Shown in pieces: positions 32,549 through 41,096 of a stretch of DNA of 64,000 nt. Positions within the stretch are counted from its first letter, which is position 1. Each line of letters begins with the position of its first letter. The translations under genes were made by a program, and so were the position numbers. This DNA is from CAVUCH01 sp963739995. GTDB lineage: Bacteria > Acidobacteriota > Vicinamibacteria > Vicinamibacterales > JAENWD01. Under the pieces are notes generated by a model. That model saw only the letters and a list, made by a program, of their open reading frames with translations, was not told the DNA's origin and did not search any database. The stretch is taken from contig CAVUCH010000003.1 of assembly GCA_963739995.1 (NCBI GenBank), forward strand, positions 186,001 through 250,000, written 5' to 3'.

Positions 32549-33835
32549 TCATGCCCGCTCCTCATGGCTCCTGTTCACCACGGGCGTGCCGTCGAGCTTC
32601 CGGACCCGCACCTTGTTCACCCGGCGGCGCTCGGCCTCGAGCACTTCGATGTGCAGGCCGTTCACCTCGAACACGTCCCCCACGGCGGGCACACGGCCGA
32701 CCTGGCTGAGGATGAAGCCACCCACGGTTTCGAAGCCGTCGCGCTCGATATCGAGGTCGAGGCAGTCGGCGAGATCGTCGATGTCCACCTTCCCGCTGAA
32801 GACGAACACCCCGTTGCCCTCGTCCACGATCGACTCGGACTCGACGTCGTACTCATCGCGGATCTCGCCGACAATCTCCTCGAGCAGGTCTTCGATGGTG
32901 ACGAGTCCTGCGGTGCCGCCGTACTCGTCCACGACGATGGCAGACTGTACCTGCTGGCGCTGAAAGTCTTTCAGCAGCTCCGCGACGCGCTTCGTCTCGG
33001 GCACGAAATGCGCGGGGCGCAGCAGGCGGGATACGACATGCTCGTCGAGGGACGTGTCACCCACGCGGATCAGGTCTTTGACGTACACGAACCCGAGAAT
33101 GTGGTCCAGGCTCTCCTGGAATACCGGGATGCGCGAGTACTCCTGCTCGGCGAGCAGCGCTCGCAGCTCCCCGAGCGTCGCATCCGAGCGGATGGCAACG
33201 ATATCGGGGCGCGGTGTCATCACTTCGCGCACCAGCGTGTCGCCGAAGTCGACGATGGACTGCAGCAGCGCACGGTCCTCCCGCTCGATGAGTCCCTCGT
33301 GCTCCCCCGCCTCGAGGAAGGTGTGTGCGACCTCCTCGTCTTCCTCGTCATCCGACGCTTCGGCGCTGGTGATCGCGCCGGACTGGCGCTCCCGCCGCAG
33401 CGTGGCGATCAAGCCGACCAGCGCGCGCGTGATCGGCTGCAGCACGCGGGCAATCAGGCCAAACGACGGGAGCAGGAAATCCAGCACGCCCTCCGGGTCG
33501 CTCCGCACGATGAGGAGAGGCAGGAGGTGCTCGAAGACGATCACGAAGACAGCCATCGAGAGGACGATGATCCCCAGGCCCTGCACGTGATCGACGCCGA
33601 GCAGGCTGGCCCAGAACACGGTGGCGACGCTGACGATCAGCCCCATCAGCAGGCGCACGGGCACGAACAGCAGCACGGGGTCATCGAGGTACGGCCCGAG
33701 GCCGCCAGCCCGCCCGTTTCGTTCGGCCATCAGGCGCAGCGAGAGGCGCATCAGGGCGCTGAACGCCGCCTCGATCGTGCCGACGTAGATCGCGGCGAGC
33801 GCCAGGAGCACCAGCACGGCGATGGACGTGATCAC
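32549..33835 (-). CDS. CNNM/CorC-family hemolysin-like membrane protein with CBS domains
   Basis: A 428-residue protein: an N-terminal DUF21/CNNM transmembrane domain (hydrophobic helices over residues ~1-130, including TIEAAFSALMRLSLR), a paired CBS module (REVMTPRPDIVAIRSDATLG, then SAIVVDEYGGTAGLVTIEDL) and a C-terminal CorC/HlyC transporter-associated domain (FVFSGKVDIDDLADCLDLDI, ETVGGFILSQVGRVPAVGD). The GTG start overlaps the ybeY stop as GTGA. The family is implicated in Mg2+/Co2+ efflux. Its place between ybeY and era is conserved. A short GGGCTCC repeat lies between its stop and era. Confidence 0.9.
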   Translation of the reverse strand: MITSIAVLVLLALAAIYVGTIEAAFSALMRLSLRLMAERNGRAGGLGPYLDDPVLLFVPVRLLMGLIVSVATVFWASLLGVDHVQGLGIIVLSMAVFVIVFEHLLPLLIVRSDPEGVLDFLLPSFGLIARVLQPITRALVGLIATLRRERQSGAITSAEASDDEEDEEVAHTFLEAGEHEGLIEREDRALLQSIVDFGDTLVREVMTPRPDIVAIRSDATLGELRALLAEQEYSRIPVFQESLDHILGFVYVKDLIRVGDTSLDEHVVSRLLRPAHFVPETKRVAELLKDFQRQQVQSAIVVDEYGGTAGLVTIEDLLEEIVGEIRDEYDVESESIVDEGNGVFVFSGKVDIDDLADCLDLDIERDGFETVGGFILSQVGRVPAVGDVFEVNGLHIEVLEAERRRVNKVRVRKLDGTPVVNRSHEERA

Positions 33836-34371
33836 TGCGCCTCCTCGCGCTCGATCAGGCCGGCGCCGAGCCCGCCCCTCCGCCGCAGCCGCGCCTCCGC
33901 CCGCCGCATCGCGCCCGCATCGTGTTCGTGGTCGTAGCCGATCAGGTGCAACAGGCCGTGCAGCGCCAGGACACGCCACTCGGTACGCTCGGCGTGCCCG
34001 GCCTCGCGCGCCTGCCGCGCGGCAATACCGCGTGCGATCACGATGTCGCCGAGGAAGCGAGGGGCGGTCCGGGTGCGAGTAAGCCGGGACTGACGTTCCG
34101 GCTGCACGACAGGGCCCGTCACCGGCCTGCCGATCGGATCCCCTGCTGGAAACGACAGAACGTCTGTCGCGCAGTCGAGGCCGCGATACTGCCGGTTCAG
34201 GATGCGTATGCGGCGGTCGCTCACGAGGGCGACGGTCACGGCGCCGCGGGCGCGAGCAGGCGCCACGCGGGCGAGCCAGGCTGCAAGCGCCGGAGCGCGC
34301 ACCGGCCGCCCGTCGTCATCGACAACGTTCACGCGAAGGCGTGGAAGAGGGTGGGAGCCGTCGGATGGCAT
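33832..34371 (-). CDS. ybeY: Endoribonuclease YbeY (16S rRNA maturation)
   Basis: A single-strand-specific metalloendoribonuclease for 16S 3' end maturation. The zinc-binding signature HGLLHLIGYDHEHD, with three His, is intact, and the upstream RFLGDIVIARGIAARQA stretch is typical. The ATG at 34371 gives 179 residues; a GTG at 34392 that overlaps phoH would add seven. A ~25-residue insertion around residues 80-105 (GRPVTGPVVQPERQSRL) makes it longer than the common ~155 residues. It is coupled to corC by a GTGA overlap. Confidence 0.92.
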   Translation of the reverse strand: MPSDGSHPLPRLRVNVVDDDGRPVRAPALAAWLARVAPARARGAVTVALVSDRRIRILNRQYRGLDCATDVLSFPAGDPIGRPVTGPVVQPERQSRLTRTRTAPRFLGDIVIARGIAARQAREAGHAERTEWRVLALHGLLHLIGYDHEHDAGAMRRAEARLRRRGGLGAGLIEREEAQ

Positions 34372-34378
34372 GGTGGCG

Positions 34379-35344
34379 TCAGGGCCGGCCACTCACGACG
34401 CCGCCCTGACTGAACGCCTCGTACGCCTTGACGATCTGCTGCACCAGACGATGGCGCACGACGTCCTTGTCGTCGAAATGGATGAACGCGATGCCCTCGA
34501 CCTGCGAGACGACCTTGAGCGCCTCGACCAGCCCCGACGTCCGCACGTTCGGCAGGTCGATCTGCGTGACGTCGCCGGTGACGACCGCCTTCGATCCGAA
34601 CCCGAGGCGCGTGAGGAACATCTTCATCTGCTCGGAGGTGGTGTTCTGCGCCTCGTCCAGGATCACGAACGAATCGTTCAGCGTGCGGCCGCGCATGAAG
34701 GCGAGCGGCGCGATCTCCACCGTGCCCCGCTCGAGCAGCCGCTCGACACGGTCGACCTCCATCATGTCGTAGAGCGCATCATAGAGCGGCCGCAGGTACG
34801 GGTTCACCTTCTCCTGCAGATCACCGGGAAGGAAGCCGAGCTTCTCGCCAGCTTCGACAGCCGGCCGCGCGAGGATGATGCGGCTGACCTTCTTTGCCAG
34901 CAGGAAGGACACGGCCTGGGCCATGGCCAGGTAGGTCTTGCCCGTGCCGGCCGGTCCGACGCCGAAGACGATGTCGTACTGGTCGATGGCCTCGAGGTAC
35001 CGCCGCTGGTTGACGCTCTTCGGCGCGACCTGCCGCCGCCCCGCCGCCTTTGTCGCCGACTTGCCAAGGTAATCGCGCAGCTCGATCTGTTCGTCGGCCG
35101 CTATCAACTGCGCCGCCGTCTTCACGTCTCCATTCGCCGGGCGGTAGCCGTCGGCCATCAGCCCGGCAAGCTGAGCGAGCGTGCGCTCGGTCCGGGCGAC
35201 GCCGGACGGATCACCTTCGACCGTCAGCTCGTTGCCTTGCGTGCGGATGCGCACCCCGAACACCGATTCGAGCTGTTTCAGATTCTCGTCGTATGTACCG
35301 AACAGCGAGGCGAGCCCTTCCTCAGGGACGGCGATTTTCTTCAT
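34379..35344 (-). CDS. phoH: PhoH-like protein (YbeZ/PhoL)
   Basis: A 321-residue PhoH family ATPase, partner of YbeY in RNA metabolism. The N-terminal KH-like region (LESVFGVRIRTQGNELTVEG) precedes the P-loop domain with Walker A GPAGTGKTYLAMA, Walker B SFVILDEAQNTTSEQMKMFL and TRLGFGSKAVVTGDVTQIDL. It heads the conserved order phoH-ybeY-corC-era. Upstream lies the CTAG-terminated element, which separates it from aspS. Confidence 0.94.
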   Translation of the reverse strand: MKKIAVPEEGLASLFGTYDENLKQLESVFGVRIRTQGNELTVEGDPSGVARTERTLAQLAGLMADGYRPANGDVKTAAQLIAADEQIELRDYLGKSATKAAGRRQVAPKSVNQRRYLEAIDQYDIVFGVGPAGTGKTYLAMAQAVSFLLAKKVSRIILARPAVEAGEKLGFLPGDLQEKVNPYLRPLYDALYDMMEVDRVERLLERGTVEIAPLAFMRGRTLNDSFVILDEAQNTTSEQMKMFLTRLGFGSKAVVTGDVTQIDLPNVRTSGLVEALKVVSQVEGIAFIHFDDKDVVRHRLVQQIVKAYEAFSQGGVVSGRP

Positions 35345-35435
35345 CGGCGGACGCCGGAGCGTCGTAGAACTCCTTCAAATCTGGGGAGGATGCACCACAA
35401 ATTGTACCTTACCGCTCCTCGTCCGCAACCGCGCC

Positions 35436-35597
35436 CTAGCATCCTGGTGAAAGGCCGGCTGCATTCGGCCGCCGATGCATCCCGCCGGCTGCGTTGCTCA
35501 TCACTCACGTATGCCCAATAAGCTCGCTCTTCGCGCCTGGCCATCCGGGCGCCGCGCTCCGACAGCCACTCCACAAATGACAAGGACAGGCCACTAG
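35436..35597 (-). mobile_element. CTAG-terminated inverted-repeat element, copy B
   Basis: A 162-bp copy bounded by CTAG at 35436 and 35594. Read on the minus strand it begins CTAGTGGCCTGTCCTTGTCA and matches copies A and C through GAGCAACGC; the other end is diverged (CTAGCATCCTGG). The CTAG at 35594 includes the TAG stop of aspS. It accounts for most of the 249-base gap between aspS and phoH; the remaining ~90 bases before phoH show nothing clear. Confidence 0.7.
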
Positions 35598-37357
35598 GTC
35601 ACCGTCGTCTTCAACTTGAGCTCCCGCAACTGCTTGTCATCGACCGGCGATGGCGCCCCCGACATGAGGTCGACCGCCTGCGCGGTCTTGGGGAACGCAA
35701 TCACCTCGCGGATGGAGCTTTCACCCGCCAGCAGCGCTACCGTCCGGTCGAGCCCGATAGCTATGCCGCCGTGCGGAGGCGTGCCGTACTCGAGGGCATC
35801 CACGAAGAACCCGAAGCGCATGCGGGCTTCCTCGTAACTGATGTTCAACAACCGGAAGATCTGACCCTGGACGGCCGCATCATGGATGCGGATGCTGCCA
35901 CCCGCGATCTCGCTGCCATTCAACACGAGATCGTAGGCCTTCGCGCGCACCTTCCCGGGATCGCTCTCGAGTATGCCGAAATCCTCGTCCAACGGAGAGG
36001 TGAACGGGTGGTGCATCGGCGACCAGCGCTTCTCGTCGGCGTCCCACTCGAGCAGGGGGAAGTCCACCACCCAGGCGAACGCAAACTGGCCGGGAGGAAT
36101 CAGGTTCTCCTTTCGCGCCAGCGTCAGCCGGAAGGCGCCGAGCAGCTTCGACGCGGCAGCCGCCTCTCCACCGGCGAGCAGAATGAGATCCTCGTCGCGG
36201 CAGCCGGCCGCCTCCATCGCCTGCAGCAGGGTCGCCTCCCCAGCCGCCTTGACGTTCGTATTGATGGCGCCGTCTACCTTGCGCGCCCAGAGGATGCCCA
36301 CGGCCCCAAGCGCTTTCGCCTGATCCACGAGCCCGTCGAGCTCCGAGCGCGAATAGCGTGCCGCGCCCGGAATCACGAGGGCCCGAACCACGCCACCTTT
36401 CCCGACTATCGAGCGGAACGCGTTGAACGCTGCCTCGGCCCACACGTCGCTCACGTCCACGATCTCGAGCCCGAAGCGTAGATCGGGCTTGTCGGATCCG
36501 TACTTCGCCAGCGCCTCGGCATACGGCAACCGCCGGAATGGCGTGGCCACCTCCACGCCGATCTCCCGGAAGATCAACTGGATGAGGGGCTCGATCATTG
36601 CGTAGATGGTCTCCGGCCGCGCAAACGACATCTCGACGTCCACCTGCGTGAACTCCGGCTGCCGGTCGGCGCGCAGGTCTTCGTCACGGAAGCATTTCAC
36701 AATCTGGAAGTAGCGATCGGTACCGCCAATCATCAGGATCTGCTTGAAGATCTGCGGGGACTGCGGCAGCGCGTAGAACTCGCCGGGATGAACGCGGCTC
36801 GGCACGAGGTAGTCGCGGGCGCCCTCGGGCGTGGACTTCGACAGGATCGGCGTCTCGATTTCCCAGAAACCCTGCTCGTCGAAGTAGCGGCGAATGGCCA
36901 TCGTCACGCGATGCCGCAGCCCGAGGTTGTACTGCAGGCGCGGACGCCGCAGGTCCAGGTACCGAAACCGCAACCTCACATCCTCGGACACATTCGCATC
37001 GTCGGCAATCGGGAGCGGCGGCGTCTTTGCCTCGTTCAGGACGCGGATCTCACGTGCGACGACCTCCACTTCGCCGGTGGGCAGCTTCGGGTTGACGGTG
37101 TCGGTCGAGCGGGCACGCACCTCGCCGGTGACACCCACGACGTACTCGGCCCGCAGCCGCTTCGCCGCCCCGAGCAGCGCGTCGTCGACCACGACCTGCG
37201 TGAGGCCGCCGCGATCACGGATATCGATGAACAGCACGCCGCCCAGATCGCGCACGCGATGCACCCAGCCAAGCAGCGTGACTTCCTTTCCGACATCGGC
37301 CGCACGTACAGCGCCGCACGTGTGGGTTCTGGTCAATGAGCCTAGTTGGTCAGCCAA
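35594..37357 (-). CDS. aspS: Aspartyl-tRNA synthetase
   Basis: A 587-residue bacterial-type class II AspRS: N-terminal OB anticodon domain (LLGWVHRVRDLGGVLFIDIR), class II motif 2 (CFRDEDLRADRQPEFTQVD), the bacterial GAD insertion in the middle, and motif 3 (GIAIGLDRTVALLAGESSIR). The likely start is TTG at 37357, with AAGGA upstream. The TAG stop is part of the terminal CTAG of the repeat element. It follows hisS across an inverted heptad array; hisS-aspS pairing is common in bacteria. Whether it also charges tRNA-Asn cannot be told here. Confidence 0.96.
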   Translation of the reverse strand: MADQLGSLTRTHTCGAVRAADVGKEVTLLGWVHRVRDLGGVLFIDIRDRGGLTQVVVDDALLGAAKRLRAEYVVGVTGEVRARSTDTVNPKLPTGEVEVVAREIRVLNEAKTPPLPIADDANVSEDVRLRFRYLDLRRPRLQYNLGLRHRVTMAIRRYFDEQGFWEIETPILSKSTPEGARDYLVPSRVHPGEFYALPQSPQIFKQILMIGGTDRYFQIVKCFRDEDLRADRQPEFTQVDVEMSFARPETIYAMIEPLIQLIFREIGVEVATPFRRLPYAEALAKYGSDKPDLRFGLEIVDVSDVWAEAAFNAFRSIVGKGGVVRALVIPGAARYSRSELDGLVDQAKALGAVGILWARKVDGAINTNVKAAGEATLLQAMEAAGCRDEDLILLAGGEAAAASKLLGAFRLTLARKENLIPPGQFAFAWVVDFPLLEWDADEKRWSPMHHPFTSPLDEDFGILESDPGKVRAKAYDLVLNGSEIAGGSIRIHDAAVQGQIFRLLNISYEEARMRFGFFVDALEYGTPPHGGIAIGLDRTVALLAGESSIREVIAFPKTAQAVDLMSGAPSPVDDKQLRELKLKTTVT

Positions 37358-37369
37358 GTCCGATCCTTG

Positions 37370-37457
37370 TGAGGCTGCAGGCTACAGGCTGCAGCCTGCG
37401 GGCGCTGTCCGGCTCCGGGCCCGACATTGACCGCAGCCTGTAGCCTGCAGGCTGAAG
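37370..37457. repeat. Inverted heptanucleotide array between hisS and aspS
   Basis: Left arm GGCTGCA, GGCTACA, GGCTGCA; core TCCGGCTCCGGGCCCGA; right arm with GCCTGTA and GCCTGCA. It fills the gap between the two synthetase genes and can form a long hairpin. Confidence 0.8.
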
Positions 37458-37458
37458 T

Positions 37459-38865
37459 CTATCGATCCGTCTTCCCGAGCAGCCTCCCGACATCCTGTCG
37501 TGCCACAGACTGCTGCTCGCCCGTCCTCATGTTCTTCACAGTCACTTCGCCACGGGCTGCCTCGTCGTCGCCGATGATGACGACGTATGGGAAACCGCGC
37601 GCGGCGGCGTACTTGAACTGTTTCCCGAGCTTGTCGCTCTCCGGATACACGTCCACGCGAAAGCCGGCGCCGCGTAGCGATGCAGCGAGGGCGAGCGCGT
37701 CGGGTGTGCGCTCGGCGCTCCACAGCGTCACGAGGACATCAGCCGGTGAGGTCGTCACGTCCTTGGGAAACATGTTCCGCTCGGTCATGACCACGAGGAT
37801 CCGTTCGAGGCCGAGCGAGAACCCGCACGCGGGCACCTGCTCTCCCGAGAACATCCCGACGAGGCCATCGTACCGGCCGCCCCCGCCCAGGCTGCCGGCC
37901 AGATCAGGGACGGCAACCTCCATGATCGCGCCGGTGTAGTACGACAGCCCGCGCGCGAGGCTCGGGTCCACGCGGAGATGGGGCGCGGCAGACGTGGGAG
38001 CCGAGAGGCGCATCATCTGGGCCAGCGTGGAGAGTCCGACGGCTGCGGTCTGGGCCGTGGCTCTCACTGCGGCCTCAGCTCGTGCATCGCCGCTCGCAAG
38101 GCTGGCGCCCAACATCGCGAGCATCTCGCGATTGAACGCGGCGGGGTCCGCGTGCGAGGTCGCCAGACCCGCGGCGCCTTCGAACGTCGCGAGCAGGCGG
38201 CGCGCAACGTCTTCTTCCAGGCCGCGCGACACCAGCTCCGATTGAACGCCACTCGCGCCGAGCTTGTCCAGCTTGTCGAGCGCCACGAGCGCCGTGCCAT
38301 GCAGCGCCGGCTCCACTCCGGCCGCCTCGAGCAGCCCGGCCAGCACCTGCCGGTGATTCAGGCGGATCACGAAATCGCTGAACCCGAGACGCGCGAGCAC
38401 GTCGCTGACGGCCGAACAGAGTTCCACCTCGACCACCGGCGACGTCGAGCCCACGATGTCCACGTCGCACTGGTAGAACTCGCGAAAGCGGCCCTTCTGC
38501 GGCCGGTCCGCCCGCCACACGGGCTGCACCTGGTAGCGCTTCAAGAACTTCGGCAGCTTGCCGCGGTACTCGGCCACGACCCGCGCCAGCGGTACCGTCA
38601 GGTCGTAGCGCAACGCGAGGTCCGCCTCGCCGGTGTCCCGGCCCTCGTCCCCGCGCTTCAGGATTTTGAAGATCAGCCGGTCGCCTTCCTCGCCGTACTT
38701 CCCCATCAGCGTGTCGATGTTCTCGACGGCGGGGGTCTCGAGCGGCTCGAAGCCATAGCGGCGGTACACGTCCGCGATCACGCCGATCACGTACTCGCGC
38801 CGCCGCACGTCTTCCGGGAGGAAGTCGCGCATGCCGCGCGCGGGCTGCGTCCGGGCTGCGGTCAT
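37459..38865 (-). CDS. hisS: Histidyl-tRNA synthetase
   Basis: A 468-residue class II HisRS. Motif 1 region PARGMRDFLPEDVRRRE, motif 2 (YQVQPVWRADRPQKGRFREF), the histidine-binding GLSYYTG and GGGGRYDGL, motif 3 GFSLGLERI, and a C-terminal anticodon-binding domain (DVLVTLWSAERTPDALALA). It is a little longer than the usual ~420-450. It starts a few bases after the gamma carbonic anhydrase gene and precedes aspS. Confidence 0.96.
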   Translation of the reverse strand: MTAARTQPARGMRDFLPEDVRRREYVIGVIADVYRRYGFEPLETPAVENIDTLMGKYGEEGDRLIFKILKRGDEGRDTGEADLALRYDLTVPLARVVAEYRGKLPKFLKRYQVQPVWRADRPQKGRFREFYQCDVDIVGSTSPVVEVELCSAVSDVLARLGFSDFVIRLNHRQVLAGLLEAAGVEPALHGTALVALDKLDKLGASGVQSELVSRGLEEDVARRLLATFEGAAGLATSHADPAAFNREMLAMLGASLASGDARAEAAVRATAQTAAVGLSTLAQMMRLSAPTSAAPHLRVDPSLARGLSYYTGAIMEVAVPDLAGSLGGGGRYDGLVGMFSGEQVPACGFSLGLERILVVMTERNMFPKDVTTSPADVLVTLWSAERTPDALALAASLRGAGFRVDVYPESDKLGKQFKYAAARGFPYVVIIGDDEAARGEVTVKNMRTGEQQSVARQDVGRLLGKTDR

Positions 38866-38871
38866 AGGGCC

Positions 38872-39390
38872 CTATGCGTCCTGATCCATGTAGTCGAGCC
38901 GGTATCGCACGTAGTTCGCCGCGCCTTCGAGGATGACGGCGAGCTCCGCGTCCGTGAGTGTGCGCCTGACCTTGCCGGGACTGCCCATGACGAGCGAACG
39001 CGGCGGGATGACGGTGCGCTCCGGAACGAGCGTTCCTGCCGCGACGATCGAATCGCTCCCGACGTGTGAGCCGTTCAGCAGGATCGCCCCCATGCCGATC
39101 AGGCAGCGATCCTCGATCACGCACCCGTGCAGAATGGCGGCGTGGCCAACCGTCACGCGCTCGCCGACGATCGTCGGGTACGACGGGTCGTGATTGACGT
39201 GCACGATGACGCCGTCCTGCAGGTTGGACTGGCGGCCGACGCGGATGTGGTTCACGTCGCCGCGCACAATGGCATTGAGCCAGATGCTGCTCTCCGCGCC
39301 AACCACGACATCACCAATCACCTGCGCCGACTCGTCGACGTACGCCGACGGGTCGATCGTGGGGACGATGTTGCGGTAGGGGCGTAGCAT
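38872..39390 (-). CDS. Gamma carbonic anhydrase-like hexapeptide-repeat protein
   Basis: A 172-residue left-handed beta-helix protein of the YrdA/PaaY/CamH-like group. Hexapeptide turns run from ESSIWLNAIVRGDVNHIRVG onward, with the metal-binding histidines in the VHVNHDPSYP and VGHAAILHGC stretches. Zinc- or iron-dependent carbonic anhydrase or thioesterase activity is known for some members, but many are uncharacterised. It sits between dcd and hisS in a tightly packed minus-strand run. Confidence 0.88.
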   Translation of the reverse strand: MLRPYRNIVPTIDPSAYVDESAQVIGDVVVGAESSIWLNAIVRGDVNHIRVGRQSNLQDGVIVHVNHDPSYPTIVGERVTVGHAAILHGCVIEDRCLIGMGAILLNGSHVGSDSIVAAGTLVPERTVIPPRSLVMGSPGKVRRTLTDAELAVILEGAANYVRYRLDYMDQDA

Positions 39391-39411
39391 TGGGGTGACG
39401 GTCGTCCGCCC

Positions 39412-39966
39412 TCAAATCTTCGGCAGCGTCACGCCGCGCTGCGCCTGGTACTTCCCGCTCTTCTCCTTGTAGGAGATCTCGCAGGGCTCATCGCTCTGGA
39501 AGAACAGCACCTGCGCGATCCCCTCGCGAGCGTAGATCTTCGCTGGCAGCGGCGTGGTGTTCGAAATCTCGATCGTGACGTGCCCCTCCCACTCGGGCTC
39601 GAACGGGGTCACGTTCACGATGATGCCGCACCGCGCATAGGTGGACTTGCCCAGGCAGATGGTGAGCACGTCCCGCGGGATGCGGAAGTACTCTACGGTG
39701 CTCGCCAGGGCGAACGAGTTCGGGGGTATCGTGCACACGTCTGCGCGGATGTCGACGAACGATCGCGGGTCGAACGCCTTGGGGTCGACGACCGTGTTGT
39801 AGACGTTGGTGAAGACCTTGAACTCGTCGGCCACGCGGACGTCATACCCGTAGGACGACAGGCCGAACGACACGACACCCTTGCGCACCTGCCGGTCCTC
39901 GAACGGCTCAATCATCCCGTGCTCGAGGGCCATGCGCTTGATCCAGCGGTCAGCTTTGATTGCCAT
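39412..39966 (-). CDS. dcd: dCTP deaminase
   Basis: A 184-residue enzyme making dUTP from dCTP for thymidylate synthesis. It shows SFGLSSYGYDVRVADEFKVF, the nucleotide-binding GKSTYARCGIIVNVTPFEPE with the catalytic Glu, and the C-terminal YQAQRGVTLPKI that folds over the triphosphate. Length and motifs match the trimeric dUTPase-like family. Whether it also hydrolyses dUTP cannot be decided from sequence. Confidence 0.95.
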   Translation of the reverse strand: MAIKADRWIKRMALEHGMIEPFEDRQVRKGVVSFGLSSYGYDVRVADEFKVFTNVYNTVVDPKAFDPRSFVDIRADVCTIPPNSFALASTVEYFRIPRDVLTICLGKSTYARCGIIVNVTPFEPEWEGHVTIEISNTTPLPAKIYAREGIAQVLFFQSDEPCEISYKEKSGKYQAQRGVTLPKI

Positions 39967-40009
39967 GCGGTATCAGGGTGTCAGGTGTCTGGGAGCGAAG
40001 CCGGTCAGG

Positions 40010-40204
40010 CTAACGGCGCAGGAACGACAGGAGGAGCGTCGCGAGCAGGCTGAGCACGATACACGTGACGATTGGAAAGTAGAAGCTGAACGACCCACGC
40101 CGCACTACGATATCTCCCGGCAGTCGCCCGAACGGCACACCGATGGATATCAGCAGCCCGATCGCGGCAATGGCGAGGCCCGCGACGATCAGCAGTTTGC
40201 CCAT
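40010..40204 (-). CDS. DUF2905 small membrane protein
   Basis: A 64-residue protein with two hydrophobic segments (residues ~3-20 and ~42-60) around the conserved GRLPGDIVVRRGSFSFYFP loop, which defines DUF2905. The function is unknown; the family is often found near ruvB or queA in other bacteria. Here it lies between ndk and dcd on the same strand. Confidence 0.85.
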   Translation of the reverse strand: MGKLLIVAGLAIAAIGLLISIGVPFGRLPGDIVVRRGSFSFYFPIVTCIVLSLLATLLLSFLRR

Positions 40205-40275
40205 AGCCAGATGGTACCGACCAGGGGAAGCCGGGCAGGCGCACGCGCGCTCCTGCCGCCCGGCTGCGGCGAGCC

Positions 40276-40689
40276 TCAGAGCAGCTCCCGACCCGCGAAG
40301 AAATACCCGATCTCGAATGCCGCCGTGTCAGGAGCATCCGAGCCGTGCGTCGCGTTGCGTTCGATAGAAGTGCCGAATTTCTTGCGTATCGTGCCACTAT
40401 CAGCCTTCTCGGGGTTCGTCGCGCCCATCGCGGTGCGCCACCGGGTGATGGCCTCGGGCGCCTCGAGCGCCATCACGACAGCAGGCCCGGATGCCATGAA
40501 GTCAACCAGTTGGCCAAAGAACGGACGCTCGCGATGAACCGCGTAGAAGCCTTCGGCGTCGGCGTGAGTCAGGCGGACGTGCCGCATGGCACGAATCTGG
40601 AAGCCTTCCGCCTCGATGCGCTGAATGATGGGCCCGGTGTGGCCGGCCGCGACGGCGTCCGGCTTGATAATGGCAAGTGTGCGTTCCAT
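40276..40689 (-). CDS. ndk: Nucleoside diphosphate kinase
   Basis: A 137-residue NDK balancing NTP pools. The N terminus is MERTLAIIKPDAV and the active site RNATHGSDAP carries the phosphorylated His; the family length is exact. It is the first gene of the minus-strand run to dcd and hisS, with an extended -10 element only ten bases upstream of the ATG. Confidence 0.96.
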   Translation of the reverse strand: MERTLAIIKPDAVAAGHTGPIIQRIEAEGFQIRAMRHVRLTHADAEGFYAVHRERPFFGQLVDFMASGPAVVMALEAPEAITRWRTAMGATNPEKADSGTIRKKFGTSIERNATHGSDAPDTAAFEIGYFFAGRELL

Positions 40690-40698
40690 GAGCCGTCG

Positions 40699-40707
40699 AT
40701 TATATCA
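40699..40707 (-). promoter_or_regulatory. Extended -10 promoter close to the ndk start
   Basis: On the minus strand TGATATAAT (40707 to 40699) is a consensus extended -10. The expected start of transcription is only a few bases before the ndk ATG at 40689, so the mRNA would be nearly leaderless. No good -35 is seen. The 235 bases from 40690 to the next small ORF hold nothing else clear. Confidence 0.5.
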
Positions 40708-40924
40708 GGCTGACCTGGCGACCTCTGCCGGGATACGCTCCGGTGGACACGGCCCTGGACACGGCACGGCCAGCGAGTCCGGGCGGCACGGGGTCGAGCA
40801 GTCCGGTTGACCGGACGCCACGTACGATGTGCGCAGCTGCAGTTTCACGTAGTTCTGCCGGAACGCCGGACGTCACGCACGCGCCCGGCGCCGGGGGCAC
40901 GTCCAGACTCGAACGGAAGGTCGC

Positions 40925-41092
40925 ATGAGAGATCCCGACGAACAGAAGGGTGCCGTCGAAGGCAATCGCCCATTGGACGGCGGCCAGGGCAACCCGAACG
41001 CACCCGGCCTCGACGACGCGGGCATGCCGAACGACCCGGTGGCGATCGCGCAGGATGTCGTGGGGGCCAACGAGGACGGGAGCCAGGGGTGA
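40925..41092 (+). CDS. Small acidic hypothetical protein (55 residues)
   Basis: ATG at 40925, preceded by GGAAGG at a good distance, opens a 55-residue frame ending at the TGA at 41090-41092. The product (MRDPDEQKGAVEGNRPLDGG and onward) is hydrophilic, rich in Gly/Asp/Asn/Pro, with no membrane segment, and looks disordered. The stop is followed at once by a heptad repeat array. No homologue is recognised. Coding status rests on the ribosome site and clean frame only. Confidence 0.4.
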   Translation: MRDPDEQKGAVEGNRPLDGGQGNPNAPGLDDAGMPNDPVAIAQDVVGANEDGSQG

Positions 41093-41096
41093 GCTA

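Noticed and set aside
35341..35583. An 80-codon minus-strand frame starting in copy B (SFVEWLSERGAR)
   Set aside because: It lies mostly inside the repeat element and continues into unrelated sequence; kept as a finding about the element, not as a gene.
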